The notes under the pieces were generated by a model. That model was not told the origin of the DNA, made no database searches, and was given only the letters and a program-made list of their open reading frames with translations. Below, in pieces: positions 54,742 through 64,000 of a DNA stretch of 64,000 bases (its first letter is position 1; every line of letters starts with the position of its first letter). The DNA is from Rhodanobacter glycinis. Lineage in GTDB: Bacteria > Pseudomonadota > Gammaproteobacteria > Xanthomonadales > Rhodanobacteraceae. The stretch covers positions 1,375,912 through 1,439,911 of the forward strand of contig NZ_RCZB01000001.1 in assembly GCF_006438785.1 (NCBI RefSeq), read 5' to 3'. The position numbers and the translations under genes are program-made.

Positions 54742-57603
54742 TCAGAACCAGCGGCGATCCTCGCCTGAGCCTTCGATATTGCTGACGCAGCGGCCGCACA
54801 ACTCGGGATGCTCGACATGTCTGCCGACATCGTCGCGGCGATGCCAGCAACGCACGCATTTCGCGGCATTGCTGACACTGGCGGATACCCACACTTCGGC
54901 ACCATCCAGTTCCACTTTCACCGCACCATCCGGACGTGGCGTCAACGACACAAGATCGAGATCGGACGTGATGAAGAAGAAGCGCAGTTCCTCGGCAGCC
55001 ACGGTGTAACGCGCCTGCGTGGCGGTATCGGCATGGATCACCAACTTCGCTTCCAGCCCCGCACCGATCTGCTCGGCCTTGCGCATGCCTTCGAGCACGC
55101 GCGAAGCGCTGTCACGGATCGCCAGCAGTTCGGCCCAGTAGCGCCGCTGTTCCGGCGAGCCTTGCGTGGCGGCCAGGCCGTCGTACCAGGTTTCAAACAG
55201 CACGCTGTCGCCGCGCTCGCCCGGCAACTGTTGCCAGATTTCCTCGGCAGTGAAGCTCAGCACCGGCGCCAGCCAGCGCACCAGCGCCTCGGCGATGCGG
55301 TACATCGCGCTCTGCGCACTGCGCCGGCCACGGCTGTCGGTCGGCATGGTGTACAACCGATCCTTGGTGATATCCAGATACAACGCACCGAGCTCGTTGG
55401 TGCAGAAGTTCTGGATGCGCGCCACCACTTCCGGGAAGTCATAACGCTCGTACGCGGCCAGCACGGCCTGCTGCACGTCGCATGCCTGCTGGATCGCCCA
55501 TTGGTCCAGCAGCAGGCTGTCTTCAACCGGGATCAGGTGTTTGGCCGGATCGAAACCGTCCAGGTTGCCGAGCAGGAACTTTGCCGTATTGCGGATACGG
55601 CGGTAGGTGTCGGAGACGCGCTTGAGAATCTCGTCAGAGACGGTCATCTCGTTGCGGTAGTCGGCCGAGGCCACCCACAGGCGCAGCACGTCGGCGCCGA
55701 GCGTATCCATCACCTTCTGCGGCGCCACCACGTTGCCGAGCGACTTGGACATCTTGCGGCCGTTCGCGTCGACTGCGAAGCCATGGGTAAGCACTTCCTG
55801 ATAAGGCGCTCTGCCGAAGATTGCGGACGAAGTCAGCAGCGACGACTGGAACCAGCCGCGATGCTGGTCGGAACCCTCCAGGTACATCACCTTGTAGTGC
55901 GACGCCGTGCCCTGCTGCAGTTCCGGACGCTGGCCGATCACCGCAAAATGGGTGACGCCGGAATCGAACCAGACATCCAGCACGTCGGTGACCTTCTCAT
56001 AGTCGTTCGCCTGGTCGCCCAGCAGCTCGGCCGCATCCAGCGTGAACCACGCATCGATACCGCCCTGCTCCACCTTCTGCGCGACCTGCTCCAGCAGCGC
56101 CACGGAATCCGGATGCGGCTCCTGCGTGGCCTTGTGCACGAACAGCGCGATCGGCACGCCCCAGGTGCGCTGGCGCGAGACGCACCAGTCTGGGCGTCCG
56201 GCGATCATGCCGGCGATGCGCTCCTCGCCCCAGCCCGGCACCCAGCGCACGTTCTTGATCGAAGTGAGCGCGGTCTCGCGCAGCGACGCCTGCTCCATCG
56301 AGATGAACCACTGCGGCGTGGTGCGGTAGATCACCGGTGTCTTGTGGCGCCAGCAATTCGGGTAGCTGTGTTCGATCTTTGCGAACGCCAGCAATACACC
56401 GCGCTGGCGCAGCAGGTCGACGATGGCGTCGTTCGCCTTCCAGATATGCATGCCGCCCAGCTCGAGCGGGTCGGCGGCCGGCGTATCGGCCCGATAGGTG
56501 CCGCGCGGCTCGATGTAGTTGAGCAGGCCGATGCCGTACTCGCGCGCCACCACGAAATCCTCGACGCCGTGGTCGGGCGAGGTATGCACGGCGCCGGTGC
56601 CGTCCTCGGCGCTGACGTGTTCGCCGAGGATTACCGGCACTTCGCGTGAATAGAACGGGTGACGCAGTTTCAGGCCTTCCATCGCCTTGCCCGACGCATG
56701 ACCGAGTACGCTCGCCTGCTCAAGGCCATAACGCTGCGCCGCCTTGTCGACCAGTGCACTGGCGATCACCAGCAGTACACGCTTGCCGTCGCGCTGCAGA
56801 CCTTCGATCAGTGCGTATTCCAGCTCGGCACCCAGCGACACCGCCTGGCTTTCCGGCAGTGTCCATGGCGTGGTGGTCCAGATCGGGATGGCGACGATCG
56901 CATCGCCGGCGTCCACACCGAACTTCGCCGCCAATGCCTCCGCGTCGACTGCGTCGTAGGCCACGTCGACCGCGGGCGAGATCTTGTCGCCATATTCGAT
57001 CTCCGCCTCGGCCAGGGCCGAAGCGCAGTCGAAGCACCAGTACACCGGCTTGGCGCCGCGCACCACGTGACCGTTCGACACGATGCGCGCCAGCGCGCGC
57101 AGCATGTCGGCCTCGTAGCTGAAGTCCATCGTGCGATACGGCTTTTGCCAGTCGCCGAGCACGCCGAGTCGCTTGAAGTCGGTGCGCTGCGTGTCGACCT
57201 GCTCGGCCGCGTACTCGCGGCATTTCTGCCGGAAAGCGGCGGCATCGAGCTTGTCGCCCGGCTTGCCGAACTTCTTTTCCACCGCGATCTCGATCGGCAG
57301 GCCGTGGCAGTCCCAGCCCGGCACGTACGGCGCGCGATGGCCGGCGAGCAGCTTGGACTTGACCACCATGTCCTTGAGGATCTTGTTGACCGCGTGGCCG
57401 ATATGGATCGAGCCGTTCGCGTACGGCGGACCGTCGTGCAGCACGAACACGCTGTCGCGGTGGGCGGTTTTCTGCTGGATCTGCGCATAACGGTCGACCC
57501 GCTCCCACTCGGCCAGCCAGCCCGGCTCGCGCTTCGGCAAATCGCCGCGCATCGGGAACGCCGTCTGCGGCAGGTTGATCGTGCTCTTGTAATCGTGGGT
57601 CAT
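54742..57603 (-). CDS. ileS: IleS, isoleucyl-tRNA synthetase
   Basis: This 953-residue class I synthetase has the HIGH motif in [16 protein letters not shown] (about residue 58-70), the editing domain ([17 protein letters not shown]), KMSKS in [12 protein letters not shown], the anticodon-binding helical domain and a C-terminal zinc knuckle CVRCWHRR ... CGRC. This is the bacterial (ileS1-like) form, sensitive in principle to mupirocin. An 18-bp palindrome lies 30 bases upstream of the ATG. It is part of the conserved murJ-ribF-ileS-lspA-ispH block. Confidence 0.97.
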   Translation of the reverse strand: MTHDYKSTINLPQTAFPMRGDLPKREPGWLAEWERVDRYAQIQQKTAHRDSVFVLHDGPPYANGSIHIGHAVNKILKDMVVKSKLLAGHRAPYVPGWDCHGLPIEIAVEKKFGKPGDKLDAAAFRQKCREYAAEQVDTQRTDFKRLGVLGDWQKPYRTMDFSYEADMLRALARIVSNGHVVRGAKPVYWCFDCASALAEAEIEYGDKISPAVDVAYDAVDAEALAAKFGVDAGDAIVAIPIWTTTPWTLPESQAVSLGAELEYALIEGLQRDGKRVLLVIASALVDKAAQRYGLEQASVLGHASGKAMEGLKLRHPFYSREVPVILGEHVSAEDGTGAVHTSPDHGVEDFVVAREYGIGLLNYIEPRGTYRADTPAADPLELGGMHIWKANDAIVDLLRQRGVLLAFAKIEHSYPNCWRHKTPVIYRTTPQWFISMEQASLRETALTSIKNVRWVPGWGEERIAGMIAGRPDWCVSRQRTWGVPIALFVHKATQEPHPDSVALLEQVAQKVEQGGIDAWFTLDAAELLGDQANDYEKVTDVLDVWFDSGVTHFAVIGQRPELQQGTASHYKVMYLEGSDQHRGWFQSSLLTSSAIFGRAPYQEVLTHGFAVDANGRKMSKSLGNVVAPQKVMDTLGADVLRLWVASADYRNEMTVSDEILKRVSDTYRRIRNTAKFLLGNLDGFDPAKHLIPVEDSLLLDQWAIQQACDVQQAVLAAYERYDFPEVVARIQNFCTNELGALYLDITKDRLYTMPTDSRGRRSAQSAMYRIAEALVRWLAPVLSFTAEEIWQQLPGERGDSVLFETWYDGLAATQGSPEQRRYWAELLAIRDSASRVLEGMRKAEQIGAGLEAKLVIHADTATQARYTVAAEELRFFFITSDLDLVSLTPRPDGAVKVELDGAEVWVSASVSNAAKCVRCWHRRDDVGRHVEHPELCGRCVSNIEGSGEDRRWF

Positions 57604-57632
57604 TGCGTGGGTGCCATCACTGAAATGTTGCC

Positions 57633-57650
57633 GTCTGCCAGCTGGCAGAC
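57633..57650. promoter_or_regulatory. perfect 18-bp palindrome before ileS
   Basis: GTCTGCCAGCTGGCAGAC is self-complementary over its full length and lies 30 bases upstream of the ileS start, in the 92-base gap behind ribF. It could be an operator or an mRNA cruciform. No T-run follows on the minus strand. Confidence 0.35.
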
Positions 57651-57695
57651 AAAGAGTTCAAAGTTAAACGATACGGGTGCGCGCCGGAAGCCGGC

Positions 57696-58649
57696 TCACG
57701 ATTCGACCAGTCGCGGGTTCATGCCCAGCAGCTCGCGCGCCTTGCGCGAGTCCAGTGCCATCTGCGCCTTGAGCGGCTCCAGCCCGTCGAACTTCTGCTC
57801 GTCGCGCAGCTTGGCGACGAACTCAACCGCCATGCGCTGGCCGTACAGATCGCCATCGAAGTCGAACAGGTGTACTTCCAGCAGCGGCTGGCTGACCTGG
57901 TTCACGGTCGGGCGCACGCCGAGACTGGCCACGCCCGGCCAGCTGCACTCGCCCTCGCCCAGCCCCACGCGCACTGCGAAGATGCCGTGCACCGGGCTGA
58001 CCCGCTGCTGCAGATGGATGTTGGCGGTGGGATAGCCGAGCGTGCGGCCAAGCTGATTGCCGTACTCCACCTTGCCGTCGATCACGAACGGTCGGCCCAG
58101 CAGCGGTTCGGCGCCGGCAAATTCACCGGCGGCCAGCAAAGCACGTACGCGGCTGGCCGAGACGCGTGCACCGTCGAGCTGCACCGGCGGCATCGTGCAG
58201 GCGGCAAAGCCGAGCTGCGCGCCCATCCGCTCCAGCAGCGCGACATCGCCGCCACGCTTGTGCCCGAAACGAAAATCGCCGCCCACCCATACTTCGCGTG
58301 CGGCCAGTCGTTCGACCAGCACGCGCTGCACGAAATCCTCGGCCGACATTGCCGTCAACGCCTGGTTGAAGCGCAACAACAACGTGTGCTCCATACCGGC
58401 GGCGGCGAAGCCGCGCAGTTTTTCGCGCACGCTGGACAGGCGCGGCACAGGTTCGGCGGAAAAGAATGCGCGGGGCAGCGGCTCGAAGCTAACCACCACC
58501 GGGCTGCAGTCGAGCGCCTGCGCGTGCTCGCATACCTGCGCCAGCAGCGCTTGATGCCCGCGATGCAGACCATCGAACGCACCGATCGCAATCACGCTGC
58601 CGCGCGGCGCCAAACAAGGGCCCGCAACATCCCTGGAAAGTCTCATCAT
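57696..58649 (-). CDS. ribF: RibF, bifunctional riboflavin kinase/FAD synthetase
   Basis: This 317-residue enzyme makes FMN and FAD. The N-terminal adenylyltransferase has SVIAIGAFDGLHRGHQALL (nucleotidyltransferase HxGH variant) and FRFGHKRGGD. The C-terminal kinase has GRTLGYPTANIHL and VASLGVRPTV, with LEVHLFDFDGDLYGQ. The start is ATG 58649, followed at once by a second ATG. The preceding TATACT (58661-58656, minus) is a possible -10 box. It lies between murJ and ileS. Confidence 0.95.
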   Translation of the reverse strand: MMRLSRDVAGPCLAPRGSVIAIGAFDGLHRGHQALLAQVCEHAQALDCSPVVVSFEPLPRAFFSAEPVPRLSSVREKLRGFAAAGMEHTLLLRFNQALTAMSAEDFVQRVLVERLAAREVWVGGDFRFGHKRGGDVALLERMGAQLGFAACTMPPVQLDGARVSASRVRALLAAGEFAGAEPLLGRPFVIDGKVEYGNQLGRTLGYPTANIHLQQRVSPVHGIFAVRVGLGEGECSWPGVASLGVRPTVNQVSQPLLEVHLFDFDGDLYGQRMAVEFVAKLRDEQKFDGLEPLKAQMALDSRKARELLGMNPRLVES

Positions 58650-58698
58650 CGCCTGAGTATAACGGTCACGTGAGCACTGTTGAGACTGCCCGCTGGCC

Positions 58699-60306
58699 TC
58701 ATGCGGCACGCAGGTCGCGCAGCCGGAAGCCACCGGCAAACAGCATGCCGACATAGGCCGCGCCACCGGCCGTCACCAGCACCAGCAGATGCCACAGCCG
58801 GGTCGGCCAACGCAGGCTGGTCCAGTCCGGCCACAACCAGCGTCCCAGCAGCAGTACCGCCACCATCACCGTGCACGCCAGCACCAGGCGCAGCAGATGG
58901 CGCGACCAACCCGGCTGGTGCTGGTACACGCCGGCCTTCTTCAGCCAATGCCACAGCAGGTACAGGTTGACGTACGAAGCCACCGCACTGGCCAGACCCA
59001 GCGCCATGTGCAGGCCGGGCAACTGCGCCAGGCCGTCCAGCCACGGCAGCTGCCTCAGCGCAGGAGGCGCCCACAACTCGAACAGCAACACCAGAAACAG
59101 CACGTTAAGCAGCATATTGGTGAGCATCGACGCCACACCCGCGCGTACCGGCGTGCGCGTGTCCTGGCGCGCATAGAACGCCGGCAGCAGCACCTTCACC
59201 AGCGCAAACGCCGGCAACCCGAAACTCAGGGCGGTGATCGACAACGTCGCCATATCGGTGTCGTGCGCGGTCCAGTGGCCGTGCTGGAACAACGTAGCCA
59301 CCAGCGGCCCGGCCAGCAGCATCAACCCGAACATCGCCGGCACCGCGATCAGCAGAGTGACCCGCAGGCCCCAGTCCAGCGCACGCGAAAATCCGGCCTT
59401 GTCGGTGGTCACGTGATGGCGCGACAGCGACGGCAGGATCACCGTGCCCAGCGCCACGCCGAACACGCCCAGCGGCAGCTCCAGGAAACGATCCGCCTGC
59501 GACAGCCAGCTCTGCGAGCCGACGATCAGGTACGAGGCGATCACCGTATCGAACAACAGGTTGATTTGCGCCACCGAGGAGCCAAACAAGGTCGGCACCA
59601 TCAGCCGCATGATCTTCCGCACGTCCGGGTGACTCCAGCCCCAGCGCGGCAAGGTCAGCAGATCCAGCCCGCGCAACGCCGGCAACTGGAACAGCAGTTG
59701 CAGGACACCGGCGACCATGATCGCCCAGCCCATCGCCAGGATCGGCGTCTGCAACCGCTTGGACAGCCACAGCGCGCCGACGATCATGCACAGGTTGAGG
59801 ATCACCGGCGTCAGTGCCGGCAGGCCGAAACGGTGAAAACTGTTCAGCGCGCCGCCGGACAGCGCGGTCAGCGACACGAACAGCAGGAACGGAAAGGTCA
59901 GCCGCAGCAGCTCGACGGTGAGTTCGAACTTGCGCGGCTCATCGATCGCGCCGGGCGAAAACAGCGTGGTCACCTGCGGCGCAAAGATGATGCCCAGCGC
60001 AGTGATCACCAGCAGCACGCCACCGAGCGTGCCAGACACCCGCGACATCAGGTTTTTCAGATCCGCATGCGTGCCCTTTTCCTTCACCTCGGTGAATACC
60101 GGCACGAACGCGGTGGAAAACGAGCCCTCGGCAAACAGCCGGCGCATGAAATTGGGAATGCGGAACGCCACCCAGAATGCGTCAGTGGCGCCGTTGGCGC
60201 CGAACGCGGCATTGATCGACATGTCGCGCACCAGGCCGAGCACCCGCGAAATCATCGTCATGCTGCTGAACGAGAGCAGCCCGCGGAACATGCTGGGGGA
60301 CTTCAT
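58699..60306 (-). CDS. murJ: MurJ, lipid II flippase
   Basis: This 535-residue integral membrane protein of the MOP superfamily flips the peptidoglycan precursor lipid II. It starts at ATG 60306 behind AAGG with SMTMISRVLGLVRDMSINAAFG, then ATDAFWVAFRIPNFMRRLFAEG, the conserved MurJ entry with the essential Arg residues of helix 2. About 14 helices can be followed. It is first of the minus-strand block and divergent from rpsT, as in many gammaproteobacteria. Confidence 0.96.
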   Translation of the reverse strand: MKSPSMFRGLLSFSSMTMISRVLGLVRDMSINAAFGANGATDAFWVAFRIPNFMRRLFAEGSFSTAFVPVFTEVKEKGTHADLKNLMSRVSGTLGGVLLVITALGIIFAPQVTTLFSPGAIDEPRKFELTVELLRLTFPFLLFVSLTALSGGALNSFHRFGLPALTPVILNLCMIVGALWLSKRLQTPILAMGWAIMVAGVLQLLFQLPALRGLDLLTLPRWGWSHPDVRKIMRLMVPTLFGSSVAQINLLFDTVIASYLIVGSQSWLSQADRFLELPLGVFGVALGTVILPSLSRHHVTTDKAGFSRALDWGLRVTLLIAVPAMFGLMLLAGPLVATLFQHGHWTAHDTDMATLSITALSFGLPAFALVKVLLPAFYARQDTRTPVRAGVASMLTNMLLNVLFLVLLFELWAPPALRQLPWLDGLAQLPGLHMALGLASAVASYVNLYLLWHWLKKAGVYQHQPGWSRHLLRLVLACTVMVAVLLLGRWLWPDWTSLRWPTRLWHLLVLVTAGGAAYVGMLFAGGFRLRDLRAA

Positions 60307-60463
60307 GTGCCTTCTGTTACCTTCTGCATCGGCCGGGCGAGGGCGCGTAGTTTGACAGCCGCCGCGGGCAGGATGACAGCCTGCGATGTGGCAGAATCCA
60401 GATGCCGCAGTCCGCCGGATCGACCACAAGCCAGCCGCAGGCCGCCAGTCGTCGCCTAAATGA

Positions 60464-60492
60464 TTGACGCAACGGCGAATCGACCGCATAAT
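60464..60492 (+). promoter_or_regulatory. sigma-70 promoter of rpsT
   Basis: TTGACG (60464-60469) and CATAAT (60487-60492) are 17 bp apart, 45 bases before the rpsT start codon. This gives a short leader with room for the GGAG site at 60525-60528. Confidence 0.8.
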
Positions 60493-60536
60493 TGGCGTCT
60501 TTTTCCAACCCCAACACTGCATTCCGGAGTTCTACC

Positions 60537-60800
60537 TTGGCCAACATCAAGTCCGCGAAGAAGCGCGCGCGCCAGTCCGAACAGCGCCGCCTGCGCAACA
60601 TCAGCGCCCGCTCCATGGTCCGCACCGCCCTGAAGAAGGTCGTCAAGGCCATCGAGGCCAAGGACAAGGCCGGCGCCATCGCCGCGTTCACCATCGCCCA
60701 GCCGGTGATGGATCGTTACGCTGCCCGTGGCCTGATCCACAAGAACAAGGCTGCCCGCCACAAGAGCCGTCTCAACGCGAAGATCCGCGAACTGGCGTAA
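60537..60800 (+). CDS. rpsT: ribosomal protein S20
   Basis: This 87-residue basic protein of the 30S subunit begins (M)[18 protein letters not shown], the standard S20 start. The initiation codon is TTG at 60537, 8 bases after GGAG; an in-frame ATG at 60492 overlaps the -10 box and would add a foreign extension. E. coli rpsT also uses TTG and is autoregulated through it, so the weak start is likely functional. A strong terminator follows. Confidence 0.97.
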   Translation: MANIKSAKKRARQSEQRRLRNISARSMVRTALKKVVKAIEAKDKAGAIAAFTIAQPVMDRYAARGLIHKNKAARHKSRLNAKIRELA

Positions 60801-60827
60801 GCCAGGGGCGCGATTCGAGTTGCACGA

Positions 60828-60854
60828 AAAAGCCGGCGCAAGCCGGCTTTTTTC
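60828..60854 (+). terminator. rho-independent terminator of rpsT
   Basis: AAAAAGCCGGC / GCCGGCTTTTT with a GCAA tetraloop, followed by T residues, 27 bases after the stop. Confidence 0.95.
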
Positions 60855-60904
60855 TTGTTCAGGTTTTACAGGCCCCTGCCCGCTTCACGAATCGCGCTGC
60901 GGTG

Positions 60905-61204
60905 TCATTGTCGCAGGCGAAACTCCAGCGGCACCGCATCGGTTTGCGCAGCGGCCGGCCGTTTCGGGCCGCAGGCACCACAGGTGCTGCACCCGTCGCT
61001 GCAATTGCCGGTAGCCTGCTTGGGCTGCAACTGGCGACCCAGCGCACGTACCCAGCCAGCACGCTCCGGACGGCTGAAGCGGATCGATGCTGCCGCCAGC
61101 CAACGGTTGGTGAGCTTGGGCGCCAGCTTGCGGAATACGATCAGCACACTGGCCAACACAACCACGCCGATCACCGCGTACTGCACCAGCAGGCTCGTGC
61201 TCAT
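60905..61204 (-). CDS. DUF6587-type small membrane protein of the feo operon
   Basis: This 99-residue protein has one N-terminal transmembrane helix (LLVQYAVIGVVVLASVLIVF), a basic middle and a cysteine cluster CSDGCSTCGAC near residues 75-85. The start overlaps the feoB stop as ATGA, so it is coupled to the iron transporter. In this order such proteins replace FeoC at the end of the feo operon. The C-X3-C-X2-C-X2-C pattern could bind iron or an iron-sulfur cluster and sense redox or iron state, which is inference. The function is not established. Confidence 0.8.
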   Translation of the reverse strand: MSTSLLVQYAVIGVVVLASVLIVFRKLAPKLTNRWLAAASIRFSRPERAGWVRALGRQLQPKQATGNCSDGCSTCGACGPKRPAAAQTDAVPLEFRLRQ

Positions 61205-63039
61205 GACAGCACCCTCGCCACCTGGTAGACGATGAACGACGCCGCGTAAGCCATGCCGAACATGTAGCCGAACGAGATCGCCACGTTGCGCCAGGAGTTG
61301 GTCTCGCGGCGGATCACCGCCAGCGTGGACATGCATTGCGGCGCATACGCAAACCACACCAGCAGCGACAGCGCGCTGGCCAGCGAGATCTGTCCGGCCA
61401 GCGCATGACCCAGGCCACCACCCGCCTCACCGCCGACCAGATAGACGGTGGCCAGCGCCGCCACCGCCGTCTCGCGCGCGGCGAATGCCGGGATCAGCGC
61501 CAGGCTGATCTGCCAGTTGAAACCGATCGGCGCAAAGATGTATTGCAGGCCGCGCCCGATGTAACCGGCGAAGCTGTAGTTGATGGCCGGCCCGGTTGCA
61601 CCTGCCGGCGGCGACGGGAACGTGGAAATGAACCACATCAGCACGGTCAGCCCCAGGATCACGCCAGTCAGGCGCTTGAGGAAAATCGCGCCGCGCTCGT
61701 ACAGGCCGATCGCCACGTCGCGCAGCTTAGGCATCCGATACGACGGCAGCTCCATCATCAGCGCGTGCTCGCTCTTGTCGCGACGGATGTGTTTCATCAC
61801 CCAACCGACCGCCATCGCGCCGAGAATGCCCGCCAGGTACAGCAAGAACAGCACGATGCCCTGCAGGTTGAACACGCCGAACACGTAGCGAATGGGAATG
61901 AAGGCACCGATCAGCAGCGCATACACCGGCAGCCGTGCCGAGCAGGTCATCAGCGGCGCGATCAGGATGGTCGCCAGGCGATCGCGCGGATCCTGGATGC
62001 TGCGCGTGCCCATGATGCCGGGGATCGCGCAGGCGAAACTCGACAGCAGCGGGATGAACGAGCGCCCGGTCAGCCCCACCGACAGCATCAGGCGATCGAG
62101 CAGGAACGCCGCACGCGGCAGGTAGCCGGATTCCTCCAGTATCAGGATAAAGAGGAACAGCACCAGGATGACCGGCAGGAAGCCGAGCACGGTGCCGATG
62201 CCGCCGAACAGGCCGTTGGTGACCAGGCTCTGCAACGGCCCCGCCGGCATCAACGCGGCGACGTGCTCACCCAGCCAGCCGAAGCCGCCGCCTATCAGGT
62301 CGCTCATCGGCTTGCCCGCGGCATACACCGCCTGGAACACCAGGAACATCACCACCGCGAGAATCAGCAGCCCGAACACCGGGTGCAACGCCCAGCGATC
62401 GAGTGCATCGTCGAACACCGCCGTGGTGCGCGGCATCGCCACGGTCGCCGTCAGGATTTCGCGCACCTGCGCATGCAGGTCGGCACGGCTGGCCGCGTCA
62501 TCCGGCTGCGCCAGCGCCGCGGTGGGCACTTCGCCGTCAACCCGTTCGATCAGCGCCTTCGCGCCGCCACGCTTCACCGCGATGGTCTCCACCACCGGCA
62601 GACCGAGCCGGCGCTGCAGCTCCGGCACGTCGATGACGATGCCGCGCTGACGCGCGGTGTCCATCATGTTCAGCGCCAGCACCACCGGCCGGCCAAGGCG
62701 TTTGACCTCCAGCACGAAGCGCAAATGCAGGCGCAGGTTGGTGGCGTCGGCCACGCAGATGATCAGATCCGGCGCCGCCTCACCCGGGTAGGTGCCGGCG
62801 CAGACGTCGCGGGTGATCTGTTCGTCCGGGCTGTTCGCCTCGAAGCTGTAGGTACCCGGCAGATCGAGAATCTGCAGCACCCGACCGGATGGCGCGGTGA
62901 AGCGGCCTTCCTTGCGCTCGACGGTGACGCCGGCGTAGTTCGCCACCTTCTGCCGACCGCCGGTGAGCTGGTTGAACAGCGCGGTCTTGCCGCAATTCGG
63001 GTTGCCGACCAGGGCGATGCGCAGGGTCGAGGCACTCAT
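61201..63039 (-). CDS. feoB: FeoB, ferrous iron transporter
   Basis: This 612-residue inner-membrane Fe(II) transporter has an N-terminal G protein domain with G1 GNPNCGKTALFNQLTG, G3 DLPGTYSF and G4 LNMMD. The membrane part contains two Gate motifs, around LLSSFACAIPGIMGTR and ALIPAFAARETAVAAL, whose cysteine/serine residues line the path. At about 610 residues it is shorter than E. coli FeoB (773) because the cytoplasmic helical spacer and C-terminus are reduced. It overlaps feoA upstream (ATGA) and the DUF6587 gene downstream (ATGA). Confidence 0.97.
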   Translation of the reverse strand: MSASTLRIALVGNPNCGKTALFNQLTGGRQKVANYAGVTVERKEGRFTAPSGRVLQILDLPGTYSFEANSPDEQITRDVCAGTYPGEAAPDLIICVADATNLRLHLRFVLEVKRLGRPVVLALNMMDTARQRGIVIDVPELQRRLGLPVVETIAVKRGGAKALIERVDGEVPTAALAQPDDAASRADLHAQVREILTATVAMPRTTAVFDDALDRWALHPVFGLLILAVVMFLVFQAVYAAGKPMSDLIGGGFGWLGEHVAALMPAGPLQSLVTNGLFGGIGTVLGFLPVILVLFLFILILEESGYLPRAAFLLDRLMLSVGLTGRSFIPLLSSFACAIPGIMGTRSIQDPRDRLATILIAPLMTCSARLPVYALLIGAFIPIRYVFGVFNLQGIVLFLLYLAGILGAMAVGWVMKHIRRDKSEHALMMELPSYRMPKLRDVAIGLYERGAIFLKRLTGVILGLTVLMWFISTFPSPPAGATGPAINYSFAGYIGRGLQYIFAPIGFNWQISLALIPAFAARETAVAALATVYLVGGEAGGGLGHALAGQISLASALSLLVWFAYAPQCMSTLAVIRRETNSWRNVAISFGYMFGMAYAASFIVYQVARVLS

Positions 63040-63281
63040 GCTGCCACCTCGCTGTGCACGCTGACCCGGGCTGCCTCGGCGCGACGCAGGGCAAAACGGG
63101 TGTAGCCGATCTGGATCAGCACCGGATCACCGCCCATCGGTCCGATCGCCACCACCCGCACCGGCTCGCCATCCACGAAACCGAGGTCACGCAGGCGTTG
63201 CGCAATCGGATCATCCGCATGCGCATCGTGCACGCGGTCAACCACGGCGGGAGCTCCTTTGGGCAAATCGGACAGGCGCAC
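63036..63281 (-). CDS. feoA: FeoA, SH3-like accessory protein of ferrous iron uptake
   Basis: This 81-residue protein starts, in my reading, at GTG 63281 with AGAGG 7 bases before it (VRLSDLPKGAPAVVDRVHD). It has the FeoA core DDPIAQRLRDLGFVDGEPVRVV and GDPVLIQIGYTRFALRRAEAARV. Longer frames upstream would read through the promoter region. FeoA is needed for FeoB-dependent Fe(II) uptake. A candidate Fur site lies 15 bases upstream. Confidence 0.93.
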   Translation of the reverse strand: MRLSDLPKGAPAVVDRVHDAHADDPIAQRLRDLGFVDGEPVRVVAIGPMGGDPVLIQIGYTRFALRRAEAARVSVHSEVAA

Positions 63282-63295
63282 GGGGCGGCCTCTCA

Positions 63296-63314
63296 AATAA
63301 GAATTGTTCGCATT
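63296..63314. promoter_or_regulatory. candidate Fur box of the feo operon
   Basis: AATAAGAATTGTTCGCATT is a 19-bp imperfect palindrome close to the AATGAGAAT-N-ATTCTCATT form of the Fur site (arms AAT..GAA / TTC..ATT). It lies 15 bases before the feoA start, where repression by Fe-Fur would be expected. Confidence 0.6.
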
Positions 63315-63399
63315 GTAGCCCTTTGTCCATTCCGCTGCATCAGGGCCACGTCCCGTTGATGGGCAGCGTTTATCATGGAAATCTTTGCGGGGACGACCG

Positions 63400-64000
63400 A
63401 TGACCGATTCCATCCTCAGCGAACGTCGTGGTGCGGTCGCCTGGCTCACCCTGAACCGTCCGCAGATCCACAACGCGTTCGACGATGCACTGATCGCCGC
63501 ACTCACCGAAGCACTCGCCCAGGCAGACGCCGACCCGGCCGTGCGTGCGGTGGTGCTCAGCGGCAACGGCAGCTGCTTCTCCGCCGGCGCCGACCTCAAC
63601 TGGATGCGCGGCATGGCCAGCGCCAGCGAGCAGGAAAACCGCGAGGATTCGCTGCGTCTGGCGCGGCTGATGCGCAATCTCCAATTCCTGTCCAAGCCGA
63701 CCGTCGCGCGGGTCAATGGCGCCGCCTATGGCGGTGGCGTCGGCCTGGTCGCCTGCTGCGACATCGCGATCGGTGTCGACACCGCCAAGTTCGCGCTGTC
63801 GGAAGTAAAGCTGGGACTGGTGCCGGCGGTGATCTCGCCGTATGTGATCGCCGCGATCGGCCTGCGCGAGGCGCGCCGGCTGTTCATCACCGGCGAAGTA
63901 TTCGATGCCGCCACCGCGGCGCGCATCGGCCTGCTGCATGCCGCCGTGCCAGCCAGCGAACTGAATGAAAGCATCGAACGCCAGTTGTATCTGCTGGCAA
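63400..64000 (+). CDS. liuC: enoyl-CoA hydratase/isomerase, probably methylglutaconyl-CoA hydratase (5' part)
   Basis: The first 200 codons are present; the gene continues past the right edge. ATG 63400 opens MTDSILSERRGAVAWLTLNRP, followed by the crotonase oxyanion-hole segments NGSCFSAGADLNWMR and GGGVGLVACCDIAI. The NWMR and ENREDSLRLARLM segments are like those of methylglutaconyl-CoA hydratase, the leucine-degradation enzyme LiuC. That finer call is inference. It is divergent from the feo operon with 118 bases between, and further liu genes may follow outside the window. Confidence 0.85.
   Translation, partial: MTDSILSERRGAVAWLTLNRPQIHNAFDDALIAALTEALAQADADPAVRAVVLSGNGSCFSAGADLNWMRGMASASEQENREDSLRLARLMRNLQFLSKPTVARVNGAAYGGGVGLVACCDIAIGVDTAKFALSEVKLGLVPAVISPYVIAAIGLREARRLFITGEVFDAATAARIGLLHAAVPASELNESIERQLYLLA

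Overview
The window is GC-rich, densely coded DNA from a gammaproteobacterium of the Xanthomonadales (Lysobacterales), most likely Rhodanobacteraceae (Rhodanobacter/Dyella/Frateuria type). The evidence is a methionine synthase split over two genes behind an ArsR-methyltransferase regulator, a lexA-imuA-imuB-dnaE2 cassette, the rpsT / murJ-ribF-ileS-lspA-ispH / minor-pilin synteny, a feoA-feoB-DUF6587 operon, and palindromic elements of the REP kind typical of this order. Species assignment is inference; no search was possible. No insertion sequence, prophage or CRISPR array was seen.

Layout. 0-8.5 kb: start of an NAD-glutamate dehydrogenase (minus), a VOC protein, an RND efflux pair, an acyltransferase, and an acyl-CoA dehydrogenase followed by the decayed 3' end of a paralogue. 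8.7-14 kb: ArsR-methyltransferase regulator plus split metH, a small lipid-A-synthase-like membrane protein, and tRNA-Val. 14-18 kb: a very large GGDEF/EAL protein whose reading frame runs backwards into the tRNA. 18-21.6 kb: small stress genes (two metallothioneins, a GIY-YIG-like protein, a PA2169-type protein, a glycine-rich membrane protein). 21.6-44.4 kb: a concentration of DNA-repair genes: ku and ligD (end joining), lexA-imuA-imuB-dnaE2 (SOS mutagenesis) and recC-recB-recD (end resection), interrupted by a PfpI-like protein, a DUF3309 protein and an ECF42-type sigma operon. 44.5-52.6 kb: the type IV pilus minor pilin operon pilV-W-X-Y1-E-fimT. 52.8-60.8 kb: tRNA-Thr, ispH, lspA, ileS, ribF, murJ and rpsT. 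60.9-63.3 kb: the feo ferrous-iron operon. The window ends inside an enoyl-CoA hydratase gene of the methylglutaconyl-CoA hydratase type.

The points most worth following up are: REP-like elements that lie in frame inside imuB and recD; a perfect 8-6-8 inverted repeat immediately before lexA, a probable operator; a TGTCGA-N17-CGTC promoter that fits autoregulation by the ECF42-type sigma factor; a set of four hairpins upstream of the VOC gene that may be an undescribed structured RNA; a histidine-rich insert in the MetH homocysteine-binding subunit; and the GGDEF/EAL reading frame that absorbs a tRNA terminator and the tRNA 3' end. I did not find a clearly novel multi-gene system. Most of the window is conserved core genome with lineage-specific twists.
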